A stretch of DNA of 64,000 nucleotides from Paraburkholderia sp. (GTDB lineage Bacteria; Pseudomonadota; Gammaproteobacteria; Burkholderiales; Burkholderiaceae), in the NCBI RefSeq assembly GCF_028283785.1, contig NZ_JAPWKB010000005.1:496001-560000 (forward strand), written 5' to 3'. A program made the position numbers and the translations under genes. Position 1 is the first letter of the stretch, and every line of letters starts with the position of its first letter. The notes under the pieces are model-generated. The model did no database searches. It was not told where the DNA came from and saw nothing but the letters and a program-made list of their open reading frames with translations. Below are positions 26,959-35,553 of this stretch, piece by piece.

Positions 26959-27900
26959 TCAGGCCGGCTGACTGCGGGCTTCGCGTGCTTCGTAGGCCTT
27001 CAGATGGTTGTACGCGAGCTGCAACAGCGACAAGCCATGATCGCGATGCTGCGCCGCGCCACCGCGTGCAATCAGATCGCCGATCACGTGATCCGCTTCG
27101 GTGCGGGCGTGATTTTCGACATCGCGAAGCATCGACGCGGTCAGCGTGGAAGGCGTGAACAGATTCTGGTTCGCGCGCGCATCGAAATTCGGCCCCATCG
27201 TGAAGCCGTTATGCTGCGCCACCGCACGACACTCGCCGAGCAGTCCTTCGATCGCGCGCTTGCCGTCCGGCGCACGCAGAATATCGCCGACCGAAGCCCG
27301 GAACAGGCAGGTGCCGGCCGCGAGCGTCGCGAGAAATACCCACTTCTCCCACATGCGCAACGCGATCTCGTCGCTCGATGCGACGTCGAAACCCACGCCG
27401 GACAGCGTCTCCGCAATCGCTTTCGACCGCGCCGATTCGCCGCCCGCCAGTTCGCCAAACGTCATGCTGCATGTGTCGTTCAGATGCACGATGCGTTGCT
27501 GCGCGTCGAGCGTCGCGGCGATCACGCACAGGCCGCCGAGCACGCGTTGCGCGCCGAACCGCGCGGTCAGCACGTCGATATGGCGCATGCCGTTGAGCAT
27601 CGGCAGAATCACCGTGCCGTCGCCGACGAACGGCGCGACCGATTCGATTGCGTCGTCGAGACTGTAAGCCTTGCAGCTCAGCAAAATCAGATCGAAGGGT
27701 TCGACGGTGTCGGTCGATTGCACGGTTTTGGGTTCGCGCAGCGTGAGATCGCCCTGCGAACTCTTGATGATCAGGCCGTCGCGTTGCAGCGCCTGGGCGC
27801 GCGCGGGCCGCACGAGAAAACTTACGTCGCGCCCGGCGGCAGCCAGTCTGCCACCGAAATATCCGCCCACTGCGCCCGCGCCTACGACCAGAATTCGCAT
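26959..27900 (-). CDS. panE: 2-dehydropantoate 2-reductase (PanE/ApbA family)
   Basis: This NADPH-dependent ketopantoate reductase makes pantoate for coenzyme A synthesis. The 313 residues begin with the Rossmann motif MRILVVGAGAVGGYFGG and continue with LVRPARAQALQRDGL, LLSCKAYSLDDAI (catalytic Lys) and LPMLNGMRHIDVL (substrate Asn). The C-terminal domain carries the EKWVFLATLAAGTCL helix. The ATG at 27900 has GGAG upstream. Many genomes hold several paralogues, so the exact substrate is uncertain. Confidence 0.88.
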   Translation of the reverse strand: MRILVVGAGAVGGYFGGRLAAAGRDVSFLVRPARAQALQRDGLIIKSSQGDLTLREPKTVQSTDTVEPFDLILLSCKAYSLDDAIESVAPFVGDGTVILPMLNGMRHIDVLTARFGAQRVLGGLCVIAATLDAQQRIVHLNDTCSMTFGELAGGESARSKAIAETLSGVGFDVASSDEIALRMWEKWVFLATLAAGTCLFRASVGDILRAPDGKRAIEGLLGECRAVAQHNGFTMGPNFDARANQNLFTPSTLTASMLRDVENHARTEADHVIGDLIARGGAAQHRDHGLSLLQLAYNHLKAYEAREARSQPA

Positions 27901-27984
27901 AACCGTCTCCGTAATGATTGCTGCCGCCGCACGCGCCGGCTGTCCGTTCAGGCGTCGATGCATGCGTTATATGAATACGTGGAT

Positions 27985-28011
27985 GCATGCATGCGCCACG
28001 CGCATGCATGC
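27985..28011. repeat. Perfect 12-bp palindrome (GCATGCATGCGC-CAC-GCGCATGCATGC)
   Basis: Two 12-bp perfect arms are separated by CAC, between the thiolase stop and the panE start. It may be an operator, a cruciform-forming site or part of an RNA hairpin. There is no T-run, so it is not a standard terminator. Confidence 0.6.
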
Positions 28012-28096
28012 GTGCGCAGACTGTAGCAAAGATTCGCCGCGAGCATCGGCGGACGCGGCGCGGCACGGCGCGCCGCGTCTTCCTACGGCTCCCGCA

Positions 28097-29281
28097 TCAC
28101 ACGGTTTCGAGCGCCAGTGCGATGCCTTGGCCGCCGCCGATGCACAGCGTCACGATCCCGCGCTTCAGTCCGTCACGACGCATCGAATGCAGCAGGCGCG
28201 TGGTCAGCACGGCGCCGGTCGCGCCGATCGGATGACCGTGCGCGATCGCGCCGCCTTCGACATTGACGACATCTTCCGCAATGCCGAGCTGACGGATCAC
28301 CGCGAGCGGCACCGCCGCGAACGCCTCGTTGATCTCGAAGCGATCGACGTCCTGCAGCCGCCATCCGGCGCGCACCAGTGCCATCCTGACCGCGGGCACC
28401 GGCCCGAGTCCGAACATGCCCGGCTCGACTGCGGCGACGCCGTACGCAACCAGCCGCGCAAACGGTTCGAGACGATGCGTTTCCGCGAAGCCGCGCTCGG
28501 CGACGATCATCGCCGCCGCTCCGCTGTTCAGTCCGGGCGCGTTGCCCGCCGTGATCGTGCCGTCGGGACGAAACGCGGGACGCAGTCGCGCGAGCGTTTC
28601 GACAGTCGTGTCCGCGCGCGGTGCTTCGTCGCGCGCGAAACGCACGGACTGTTTGCGGCCGGGCACGTCCACCGCGACGATTTCCGCGTCGAATGCGCCG
28701 CGCTGCTGCGCGTCGGTGAAGCGTTGTTGCGAGCGCGCGGCCCAGCGATCTTGCGCGTCGCGTGTCAGGTCGAGTTGCGTGACGAGGTCTTCGGTATGCC
28801 AGCCGGAATGCTCGCCGGAAAATGCATCGACGAGGCCGTCGCGCAACATGCTGTCGTGGATCTGCGCGGCACCCATCCGGTAGCCCCACCGGCCGTTGTC
28901 GAGCAGATACGGCGCGCGGTCCATGTTTTCCATGCCGCCGGCCACCGCTGCGTCGCCGAAGCCGAGCCAGATTTCATGCGCGGCCGACGCAATCGCCTGC
29001 GCGCCCGATCCGCACACGCGATTCACCGTCAACGCAGGCACATCGACCGGCACGCCGCCGCCAACCGACGCCTGCCGGGCCGGATTCATCCGGTTGCCCG
29101 CCTGAATCACGTTGCCGAGCACGACCGAGCCCAGCAACGACGCATCGAGCCCGCTGCGCTGCAAGGTCTCGCGCACGGCCAGCGCGCCGAGATCGGTGGC
29201 GGGCATCTCTTTCAATGCGCCGTTGAATGCGCCGATCGGCGTTCTGACGGGATTGCACAGTACGACTTCTCTCGTGGTCAT
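28097..29281 (-). CDS. Acetyl-CoA acetyltransferase (thiolase)
   Basis: This thiolase-II enzyme condenses two acetyl-CoA to acetoacetyl-CoA or cleaves 3-ketoacyl-CoA. The 394 residues show the nucleophile Cys90 in VNRVCGSGAQAI, the motif GAIAHGHPIGATGA with its catalytic His, and the C-terminal CIGGGQGIALALE. Its ATG lies 2 bp after the stop of the efflux outer-membrane gene, with GGAGAA (inside that gene) as the ribosome binding site, so translation is coupled to the drug-efflux operon. Acetoacetyl-CoA supply for PHB is a possible role, but no phaB or phaC is adjacent. Confidence 0.93.
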   Translation of the reverse strand: MTTREVVLCNPVRTPIGAFNGALKEMPATDLGALAVRETLQRSGLDASLLGSVVLGNVIQAGNRMNPARQASVGGGVPVDVPALTVNRVCGSGAQAIASAAHEIWLGFGDAAVAGGMENMDRAPYLLDNGRWGYRMGAAQIHDSMLRDGLVDAFSGEHSGWHTEDLVTQLDLTRDAQDRWAARSQQRFTDAQQRGAFDAEIVAVDVPGRKQSVRFARDEAPRADTTVETLARLRPAFRPDGTITAGNAPGLNSGAAAMIVAERGFAETHRLEPFARLVAYGVAAVEPGMFGLGPVPAVRMALVRAGWRLQDVDRFEINEAFAAVPLAVIRQLGIAEDVVNVEGGAIAHGHPIGATGAVLTTRLLHSMRRDGLKRGIVTLCIGGGQGIALALETV

Positions 29282-29283
29282 CT

Positions 29284-30723
29284 TTATTTCTCCGTGGATG
29301 AAAGACTGTCCGACGGTGCATTCCAGCCACCGCCGAGCGACCGGTACAACGCCACCGCTGCCAGCGCATGCGAGCGCTTCGCCTGGTTGAGCGCCTCGTC
29401 GTCGCGCAGATACGCCTCCTGCGCGGCGAGCACATCGAGAAAGCTCGACGCGCCGCCCTTGTACAACTCGTCGGAAAGACGCAGCGCATGATTGGACGCA
29501 TCGAGCGCGCTGCCCAGACGATCCACCTGAACCGCGCCGTGTGTCAGATCGCTGCGACTGTCCTCGATCTCTTTCAGCGCTTGCAGCATGGTCTGTTGCA
29601 AACCGAGTTGCGACTCGCGCATCCGGCTTTCGCTCGCGTCGATACCGGCCGTGATGCGTCCCGCGTTGAAGATCGGACTGGCCGCGTTCAACGCGGCGCT
29701 AAACAGGTTGTCGGTCAGCGTCGGCAAGCCGAGATACGACGATGCGAGCAGACCGTCCGCGAGATTCAGCCTGAATTGCGGGTAACGCTGCGCTTTCGAC
29801 GCGCCCACTTCCGCCGCGCGCTGTTCGACCTGTGCGTACGCGGTCCGAACGTCCGGACGACGCAACAACGCTTCAGACGGCAAGGTCTGCGGGACGTGTT
29901 GCGACGGCACCGGCAACGGGTCGGGTTGTGCGAGCAGCAGGCCGTCGATGCTTTCAGGCGTGCGGCCGGAATAGACCGCGATCAGACTGAGCTGATGCTG
30001 GATCGTCGATTGCACTTGCGGGATTTGCGCGTCGATATCGTCCAGTTGATTCTGCGCACGCGCGACGTCGAGTTGCGTCGACAAGCCGTAATGCAGCCGA
30101 CGCTGCGTCAGGTTCAGCGCGCGGCTACGAATCTGCCGGTTGTCGTCGAGAATCTGCAACTCCGACTGCGCCCAGCGCAGGTCGATATACGCGGCCGCCG
30201 CATTGGCCGCGAGCGCGAGCCGCAATTCGTCGAGCGCGGCTTGCTTTCCCGATACCTGCGCTTGCGCCGCAAGCACCGCGAGGCGCTCGCCGCCGAACAC
30301 GTCCGGCGTCCAGCTGGCCGCGAGACCGATGCCCGCTTCACGCACATAACCGAGCGGCGGTGGCGTGTTTTGTCGCTGATACGCAGCGGTCGCGGTGGCG
30401 TTGAGTTCCGGCAGCAATGCCGAACGCTGCTGCACGGTGACGGCTTGCGCCTGCTTGACGCGCTCGGCGGCAGCCTGCACGTCGAGGTTGCCTTTCAGCA
30501 CGGATTCGACCAGCCGATGCAGCACCGGATCGCCGAACTGCGACCACCATGCGTCGGCGTCGATGCTGTCTTGCGGTGCATCGACGTGCCACGCGTCGGG
30601 CGCGATGGTCTGTACCGTGTGCGGCAGATCGGCGTGCGATTCGGGTTGCACGGCGCACGCGGCGAGCGCCAGCAATGCGCCTGCGGCCATGACTTTGAGT
30701 AAGGGCGTGATGGACGGTTTCAT
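29284..30723 (-). CDS. Efflux outer-membrane lipoprotein, NodT/OprM family
   Basis: This TolC-like outer-membrane channel completes a tripartite pump. The 479-residue precursor has a lipobox LLALAAC (Cys23). Two repeated OEP halves follow: LVESVLKGNLDVQAAAERV and LRRPDVRTAYAQVEQRAAEV, the latter being the hallmark RRPDVxxAExxL. It follows the MFS gene by 70 bp and is followed by the thiolase gene at 2 bp. The start ATG has AAAGG upstream. Confidence 0.95.
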   Translation of the reverse strand: MKPSITPLLKVMAAGALLALAACAVQPESHADLPHTVQTIAPDAWHVDAPQDSIDADAWWSQFGDPVLHRLVESVLKGNLDVQAAAERVKQAQAVTVQQRSALLPELNATATAAYQRQNTPPPLGYVREAGIGLAASWTPDVFGGERLAVLAAQAQVSGKQAALDELRLALAANAAAAYIDLRWAQSELQILDDNRQIRSRALNLTQRRLHYGLSTQLDVARAQNQLDDIDAQIPQVQSTIQHQLSLIAVYSGRTPESIDGLLLAQPDPLPVPSQHVPQTLPSEALLRRPDVRTAYAQVEQRAAEVGASKAQRYPQFRLNLADGLLASSYLGLPTLTDNLFSAALNAASPIFNAGRITAGIDASESRMRESQLGLQQTMLQALKEIEDSRSDLTHGAVQVDRLGSALDASNHALRLSDELYKGGASSFLDVLAAQEAYLRDDEALNQAKRSHALAAVALYRSLGGGWNAPSDSLSSTEK

Positions 30724-30793
30724 GTTGGACCTTTGCTTGCGAATGCGTCGATAGACGTGGCGTCGGTTGGCGTGGCGCGGGAAGCGGCGGCGA

Positions 30794-32374
30794 TCAATGC
30801 GCGTCGGGCGGCGGTGCGCCGAATCCGAACGGACGGGAAAACGCGACGCTGATCACCGCGACGACGAAGCACAACGCGACCGCGAGAAATGCATCGGAGA
30901 ACGTCAGCACGAGCGCTTCGCGCATCAGCACGGAATGCAGCAACCCGAGCCCGGCGCTGGCCGCGTTGATCGCGTCGCCGCCGATTGCCGCGAGATGCGC
31001 GCCCTGTTGTTGCAACAGCGACTCGACGACCGGCCGTCCCGTGCTCAGATGTTCGTCGAGACGTTCGTAGTGAAAGTTGAGGCGATCGTTCAGCATCGTG
31101 CTGGCGACCGCAATGCCGATCGCGCCGCCCAGGTTACGCATCAGGTTGAAGAGTCCGCTTGCCGAACGAAGCCGCGACGGCGGCAGCGAACCGAGCGCCA
31201 TCGTGACGATGGGCGCAATGCAAAACTGCTGGCCGATACCGCGCAACGCTTGCGGCAGCAGCAGTTGTTGCCATCCCCACTGACTCGTCAGCGGCACATA
31301 CAGATAACAGCCGACACCGAAGCAGACCAGGCCGAACACCATCAGCACGCGCAGGTTGATCCAGCGCGCGAGCGTCGAATAGACGACCAGCGCGATCAAC
31401 TGGAAACACCCGACCGACAGCAACGCCAGACCGATTTGCAGCGAATCGAAACCGCGCACGCGCGCGAGAAAAACCGGCGTCAGAAACACGGTGCAGAAGA
31501 TGCCGATCCCGGTGATAAACGACAGCAAGCTGCCGATACCGAAGTTGCGAACCGCAAGCGCTTTCAGATCGACGATCGGCTCTTTCGCGGTGAACGCGTG
31601 AATCAGGAACAGAAACCCGCACACCGCCGACGCCCACGTGCAGAGCACGATCACGTCGTCGCCGAACCAGTTCTTGCGCGGTCCTTCTTCGAGCACGTAT
31701 TCGAGGCAACCCAGAAACACCGACATCAGCACGATGCCGAGATAGTCGCCGCGTTTGAGCAGCGACACGTCCGCCTCATCGACGCGCACGAACTTCGGCA
31801 CCAGCACCGTCACGAAGATGCCGGGAATCAGGTTCAGATAGAACAGCCAATGCCACGACCATTGCGACGTAATCCATCCGCCGATCACCGGACCGACGGT
31901 CGGTGCCAGCGAGGCCAGCGCACCGATCGTCGTCGAGGCGATCAGCCGCTGTCTGCCGGGGAACAGCACGAAAGCCGTCGTAAACACGGTCGGAATCATC
32001 GCGGCGCCGAGCGCGCCTTGCAGCGCGCGAAACACGATCATCGAATTGATGTCCCACGCGAGGCCGCACAACATGCTGGTGATCGTGAATCCGAGCGACG
32101 AGAACGCGAATAGCCAGCGCGTCGAAAACACCCGCGTGAGCCAACCGGACATCGGAATCACGATGATCTCGGCGATCAGATACGAGGTCTGCACCCACGA
32201 CAATTCGTCCTGACTCGCGGACAATCCGCCGCCGATGTCACGCAACGACGATGCGACGATCTGGATATCGAGTGTCGCCATAAAGAAACCGACGCACATC
32301 AGCACGAATGCGAACACCTTCGTACGGGTCGGGAGATCGGCCGGGTTCATCGGCGCGGAAAGGGTCTGTGTCAT
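30794..32374 (-). CDS. DHA2-family MFS drug transporter (EmrB/QacA type)
   Basis: This inner-membrane proton-driven exporter has 526 residues and 14 predicted membrane segments. Signatures include ATLDIQIVASSLRDIGG (motif D1, the start of the DHA2 family), SYLIAEIIVIPMSGWLTR and GPVIGGWI (motif C, antiporter). It follows the HlyD gene by 18 bp and works with it and the downstream NodT-type channel. The class exports aromatic or lipophilic compounds; the actual substrate is unknown. Confidence 0.95.
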   Translation of the reverse strand: MTQTLSAPMNPADLPTRTKVFAFVLMCVGFFMATLDIQIVASSLRDIGGGLSASQDELSWVQTSYLIAEIIVIPMSGWLTRVFSTRWLFAFSSLGFTITSMLCGLAWDINSMIVFRALQGALGAAMIPTVFTTAFVLFPGRQRLIASTTIGALASLAPTVGPVIGGWITSQWSWHWLFYLNLIPGIFVTVLVPKFVRVDEADVSLLKRGDYLGIVLMSVFLGCLEYVLEEGPRKNWFGDDVIVLCTWASAVCGFLFLIHAFTAKEPIVDLKALAVRNFGIGSLLSFITGIGIFCTVFLTPVFLARVRGFDSLQIGLALLSVGCFQLIALVVYSTLARWINLRVLMVFGLVCFGVGCYLYVPLTSQWGWQQLLLPQALRGIGQQFCIAPIVTMALGSLPPSRLRSASGLFNLMRNLGGAIGIAVASTMLNDRLNFHYERLDEHLSTGRPVVESLLQQQGAHLAAIGGDAINAASAGLGLLHSVLMREALVLTFSDAFLAVALCFVVAVISVAFSRPFGFGAPPPDAH

Positions 32375-32392
32375 CGCGATCGCCTTGTCTGA

Positions 32393-33493
32393 CTAGCCGT
32401 TCGTGTTGGCGTTGTCGCCTTGGACATGCACTTTCACCGTCGCCGACAAGCCCGGGCGCAACACGCCCTGCATCTCCTGCGGCACGCTCAGATGAATACG
32501 CACGGGCACGCGCTGCACGATCTTCGTGAAGTTGCCGGTCGCGTTTTCCGCTGGCAATACGCTGAACGTCGCGCCAGTTGCCGGCGCGAGACTGTCGACC
32601 ACGCCATGCAAGGTGCGGCTCGACGCATCGAGCGCGACCTCCGCGGTATCGCCCACGCGCATCTTCTTCAACTGGTCTTCCTTGAAGTTCGCGTCGATCC
32701 ACAAGCCGCTCGACGGCACCACCGTCAGCAACGACACGCCCGTATTCGCGAGCAAGCCGACGCGCGCGGTCCGATTGCCGATATAACCGTCGATCGGCGC
32801 GCGGATCGTCGTGTATTCGACGTTCAGTGCGGCGACGCGCACCGCTGCTTGCGCAGTCGCGACATGCGCCTGCGCATCGCCGACCTGCGCGTCGAGTACG
32901 TTCAACTGACGCTGCGCGGCGATCAGGCCCGCGCCGCTGCGATCGAGTGCGGCGTGCGCTTTCACGAGATCGGCGTCGGCGCGTTCGACGACCTGATTCG
33001 ATACCGCGTCGTCTTTGACGAGTTCGCGATAGCGCAGTTGATCGGCGGCGCTGCGCGTGACTTCCGCGTTCGACGACTTCACCTCCGCTGCCTGTTCGTT
33101 GATCGTCGCGAGTTGCAGCGACTTGCGCGCCTGCAATTCGATCACCGCCGCCTGCGCGCCCTGCAAATCGGCATTCGCCTGCGCGAGCCGCGCGTCGTAA
33201 TCGCGCGCGTCGAGTTGCACCAGCACCTGACCCGCGTGCACGAACTGGTTGTCGCGTACCAGCACCTGGGTCACGAAGCCGTTGACCTTCGGCGACATCA
33301 CCGTCACGTCGCCGCCCACGTACGCGTCGTCGGTCGTCTCGATCGTGCGTCCGATCACGAACCAGTACGTCGACGCCGCCGCAATCGCGATCAGAACCGC
33401 CACGGTGCCGAGCAACATCCAGGGAATCCGTCGCGCGGGCCGGGCACTATCAGACGCGCCGGCTGGCGCGAGAGTCGAAGGGGTAGTGGACAT
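32393..33493 (-). CDS. HlyD-family periplasmic adaptor (EmrA type)
   Basis: This membrane-fusion protein of 366 residues links the MFS pump to the outer-membrane channel. It has one N-terminal membrane segment (IPWMLLGTVAVLIAIAAAST), a biotinyl-lipoyl half (VSPKVNGF-like SPKVNGFVTQVLVRDNQ), a long helical hairpin and the C-terminal ITIRAPIDGYIGNRTARVG-like barrel (here TTIRAPIDGYIG). It is the first gene of the efflux operon. I chose ATG 33493; a GTG at 33514 would extend it by 7 residues through the palindromic operator. Neither start has a clear ribosome binding site. Confidence 0.94.
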   Translation of the reverse strand: MSTTPSTLAPAGASDSARPARRIPWMLLGTVAVLIAIAAASTYWFVIGRTIETTDDAYVGGDVTVMSPKVNGFVTQVLVRDNQFVHAGQVLVQLDARDYDARLAQANADLQGAQAAVIELQARKSLQLATINEQAAEVKSSNAEVTRSAADQLRYRELVKDDAVSNQVVERADADLVKAHAALDRSGAGLIAAQRQLNVLDAQVGDAQAHVATAQAAVRVAALNVEYTTIRAPIDGYIGNRTARVGLLANTGVSLLTVVPSSGLWIDANFKEDQLKKMRVGDTAEVALDASSRTLHGVVDSLAPATGATFSVLPAENATGNFTKIVQRVPVRIHLSVPQEMQGVLRPGLSATVKVHVQGDNANTNG

Positions 33494-33502
33494 GTTTTGT
33501 GT

Positions 33503-33514
33503 GTGCGTATGCAC
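33503..33514. promoter_or_regulatory. Putative MarR operator before the efflux operon
   Basis: GTGC-GTAT-GCAC lies 10 bp upstream of the adaptor start. The same GTGC-N4-GCAC design precedes both marR genes, which suggests that one or both MarR proteins repress all three units. Confidence 0.55.
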
Positions 33515-33576
33515 TGTTAGCCGTGAAAAAAAGCGCGAAACATCGGATGGTCGCGCCGGTCGATCTGCTGCGGGTT

Positions 33577-34065
33577 TTATGCGGATTGCGGTTGGGCGTT
33601 GTCTTCGGAATCGTGCGTGTGCGGGGCGGTTGGCGCAGTCTGGTTGCGCACCGGATAGTGCGTCATCGCGAACAGCTCGCGTCGCAACGACGCCGCCCGT
33701 TCCGCGCCGAACTGTTGCTCGAAATCACGCTGCGCGGCATGCCAATGGTCGTGCGCGTGATCGAGCTTCGTCAGTCCTGCGTCTGTCAGCTTCAGCGTGC
33801 GCGCCTTGCAATCCGGCGCGGCGCGATCATCCATGGCGATGAAGCCGTCGCGCTGCAGTGGCTGGATCGCGCGGACCAGCGTGGTCCGGTCCATCACCAT
33901 CGCATCGGCAAGCTGCCTCATGGTCATCGACACGCCGCGTTGCAGCTTGTACATGATCGAGAATTGCGTCGTGGTAATACCGACCCGCCCAAGATGCCGG
34001 TCGTACAGTTGCGAGACATAGCGCGCCGCCTGGCGAATCGCAAAACAGTCGTCTTCTGCATGCAT
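33577..34065 (-). CDS. MarR-family transcriptional regulator 1
   Basis: This winged-helix repressor of about 162 residues has the MarR core: CFAIRQAARYVSQLYDRHLG, TTTQFSIMYKLQR, MRQLADAMVMDRTTLVRAIQ (recognition helix) and the wing LQRDGFIAMDDRAAPDCKAR. It shares most of its sequence with the next gene (MVMERTTLVRALKPLQRDGL there), so the pair is a tandem duplication. ATG 34065 matches the paralogue's start; ATG 34080 is also possible. It is probably a phenolic- or drug-responsive regulator of the adjacent efflux operon. Confidence 0.92.
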   Translation of the reverse strand: MHAEDDCFAIRQAARYVSQLYDRHLGRVGITTTQFSIMYKLQRGVSMTMRQLADAMVMDRTTLVRAIQPLQRDGFIAMDDRAAPDCKARTLKLTDAGLTKLDHAHDHWHAAQRDFEQQFGAERAASLRRELFAMTHYPVRNQTAPTAPHTHDSEDNAQPQSA

Positions 34066-34074
34066 CGTGTCTGG

Positions 34075-34086
34075 GTGCATATGCAC
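34075..34086. promoter_or_regulatory. Putative MarR operator at the marR1 start
   Basis: Perfect 12-bp palindrome GTGCATATGCAC overlapping or just upstream of the marR1 start. It matches the GTGC-N4-GCAC sites at 33503 and 34567, consistent with autoregulation. Confidence 0.55.
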
Positions 34087-34124
34087 ATTTAGCGATAAAA
34101 AATTTTGGAGCGCCGACGCCCGCG

Positions 34125-34550
34125 TTATTCGGTGCTGACTTCGAACAGTTCGCCACGTAGCGCCTTGGCGCGCGCGGGGCCGAACTTCGCTTCGAACTCA
34201 TCCTGCGCATTGCGCCACGCGACCGCCGCCTGATCGAACAGCGATTCACCCGCTTCGGTCAGACTAAATACGTAGGTGCGTGCGTCGTGATCTGCGGAAT
34301 CTGTCGTGACCAGACCGTCGCGTTGCAGCGGTTTGAGTGCGCGCACAAGTGTGGTGCGCTCCATCACCATCGAATCCGCGAGATCGGCCATCGTGAGGTT
34401 CGGCTTGCGCGCGAGCTTCGCGAGAATCGTGAATTGCGCCGCCGTCACGCCGACCGCGCCAAGATGGCGTTCATAGATTTGCGTGACGTAACGCGCCGCT
34501 TGCCGCAGCGCGAAACAGTTGCATTCGTCGTAAGAGAGGGGTCGAGTCAT
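34125..34550 (-). CDS. MarR-family transcriptional regulator 2
   Basis: This 141-residue winged-helix protein starts MTRPLSYDECNCFALRQAAR and contains AAQFTILAKLARKPNLTMAD, then DSMVMERTTLVRALKPLQRD, then the wing TTDSADHDARTYVFSLT. It is closely related to marR1 directly downstream (38-bp gap after its stop plus the operator), so the two arose by tandem duplication. A longer frame to 34613 is possible, but the family start favours 34550. Confidence 0.92.
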   Translation of the reverse strand: MTRPLSYDECNCFALRQAARYVTQIYERHLGAVGVTAAQFTILAKLARKPNLTMADLADSMVMERTTLVRALKPLQRDGLVTTDSADHDARTYVFSLTEAGESLFDQAAVAWRNAQDEFEAKFGPARAKALRGELFEVSTE

Positions 34551-34564
34551 GGAAACGAGTATAG

Positions 34565-34580
34565 GTGTGCATAAGCACAC
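34565..34580. promoter_or_regulatory. Putative MarR operator upstream of marR2
   Basis: Perfect palindrome GTGTGC-ATAA-GCACAC, 14 bp upstream of the marR2 start. It is the longest of the three related sites and so is a good candidate for the highest-affinity operator. Confidence 0.6.
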
Positions 34581-34635
34581 ATGCAAGTGCCGCGCTGAAA
34601 ATTTGTGCGACACGCCGATACCGACGATTAGATAA

Positions 34636-35553
34636 CTACAGCGCGAGCACGGTTACGCCGACTTCGACGCGATGCGCGCCGCCGCCGAGGATCATCCCGC
34701 GCAGCAGCGACACGTCGCTGTAATCGCGACCGATCGCCAGCGTGATGTGATCGCGATCCGCGAGGACGTCGTTGGTCGGATCGAGGTCGATCCAGCCGCT
34801 GCCCGGGCAATACACCGATACCCACGCATGCGACGCGTCGGCGCCGATCAGCCTCGGTTGACCCGGCGGCGGATCGTTGCGCAGATAGCCGCTGACGTAA
34901 CGCGCGGGCAACCCGAGCGCGCGCAGACAGCCGATCATCACCTGCGCGAAATCCTGGCAGACGCCGCTTTTCAACTCGAACGCGCGTTCGGCGGGCGTAT
35001 CGAACATCGTCGCGGACGGACGGTACGCGAAGTCGGCGTGAATCCGGTGCATCAGGTCGATTGCGCCGACGGCGACCGGCATCCCGTGCGTAAAACTGTG
35101 CAACGCATACGCGCGAAACGCGGGCCGTATCACGATGTTCGGCGACGCAAAGCAGAACTCCGCTTCAGGCCTGAACTCGCCGCCCACACTGTAGCGAAAC
35201 GCATCGGCGACGGTTTCCCACGCGGGCGTGCCGGCGGCATCGAGGCGGGTCCAGCGCGAAGTCAGAGCAACCGTGGTTTCGCTGACCATCTGCAAGCGCT
35301 CGTGCGGCGCGTCGAGCGCGAAATACAGCACGTCGTTGCCGAATGCATCGACCCGGCTATGCACGTACGACGGCTTCGGCTCGATGCGCTCGTCGTGCGA
35401 CACGACCCGCTGCCACGCGCTGTTGAGCGGCCGGATCGTCGCGAGATGCTGCGCGGTTTCAACGTAAGTCGAGTAGTGATACGTGGTCCGATGCGACACG
35501 GACAGCACGGTGGGAGCGGCCGGCGCGCTCGCCGGTGCAGCAGTTTGAGTCAT
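34636..35553 (-). CDS. Transglutaminase-like cysteine protease, second amidoligase cluster
   Basis: This 305-residue protein has the N-terminal beta domain (LSVSHRTTYHYSTYVETAQH) and a transglutaminase core with Cys in KSGVCQDFAQVM, His in ASHAWVSVYCPG and Asp in WIDLDPTNDVL. It ends with a GRDYSDVSLLRGMILGGG stretch typical of the group. Its ATG overlaps the stop of the ATP-grasp/alpha-E gene by 4 bp. It is a paralogue of the gene at 16317-17117. The likely activity is hydrolysis of unusual peptide bonds (inference). Confidence 0.93.
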   Translation of the reverse strand: MTQTAAPASAPAAPTVLSVSHRTTYHYSTYVETAQHLATIRPLNSAWQRVVSHDERIEPKPSYVHSRVDAFGNDVLYFALDAPHERLQMVSETTVALTSRWTRLDAAGTPAWETVADAFRYSVGGEFRPEAEFCFASPNIVIRPAFRAYALHSFTHGMPVAVGAIDLMHRIHADFAYRPSATMFDTPAERAFELKSGVCQDFAQVMIGCLRALGLPARYVSGYLRNDPPPGQPRLIGADASHAWVSVYCPGSGWIDLDPTNDVLADRDHITLAIGRDYSDVSLLRGMILGGGAHRVEVGVTVLAL

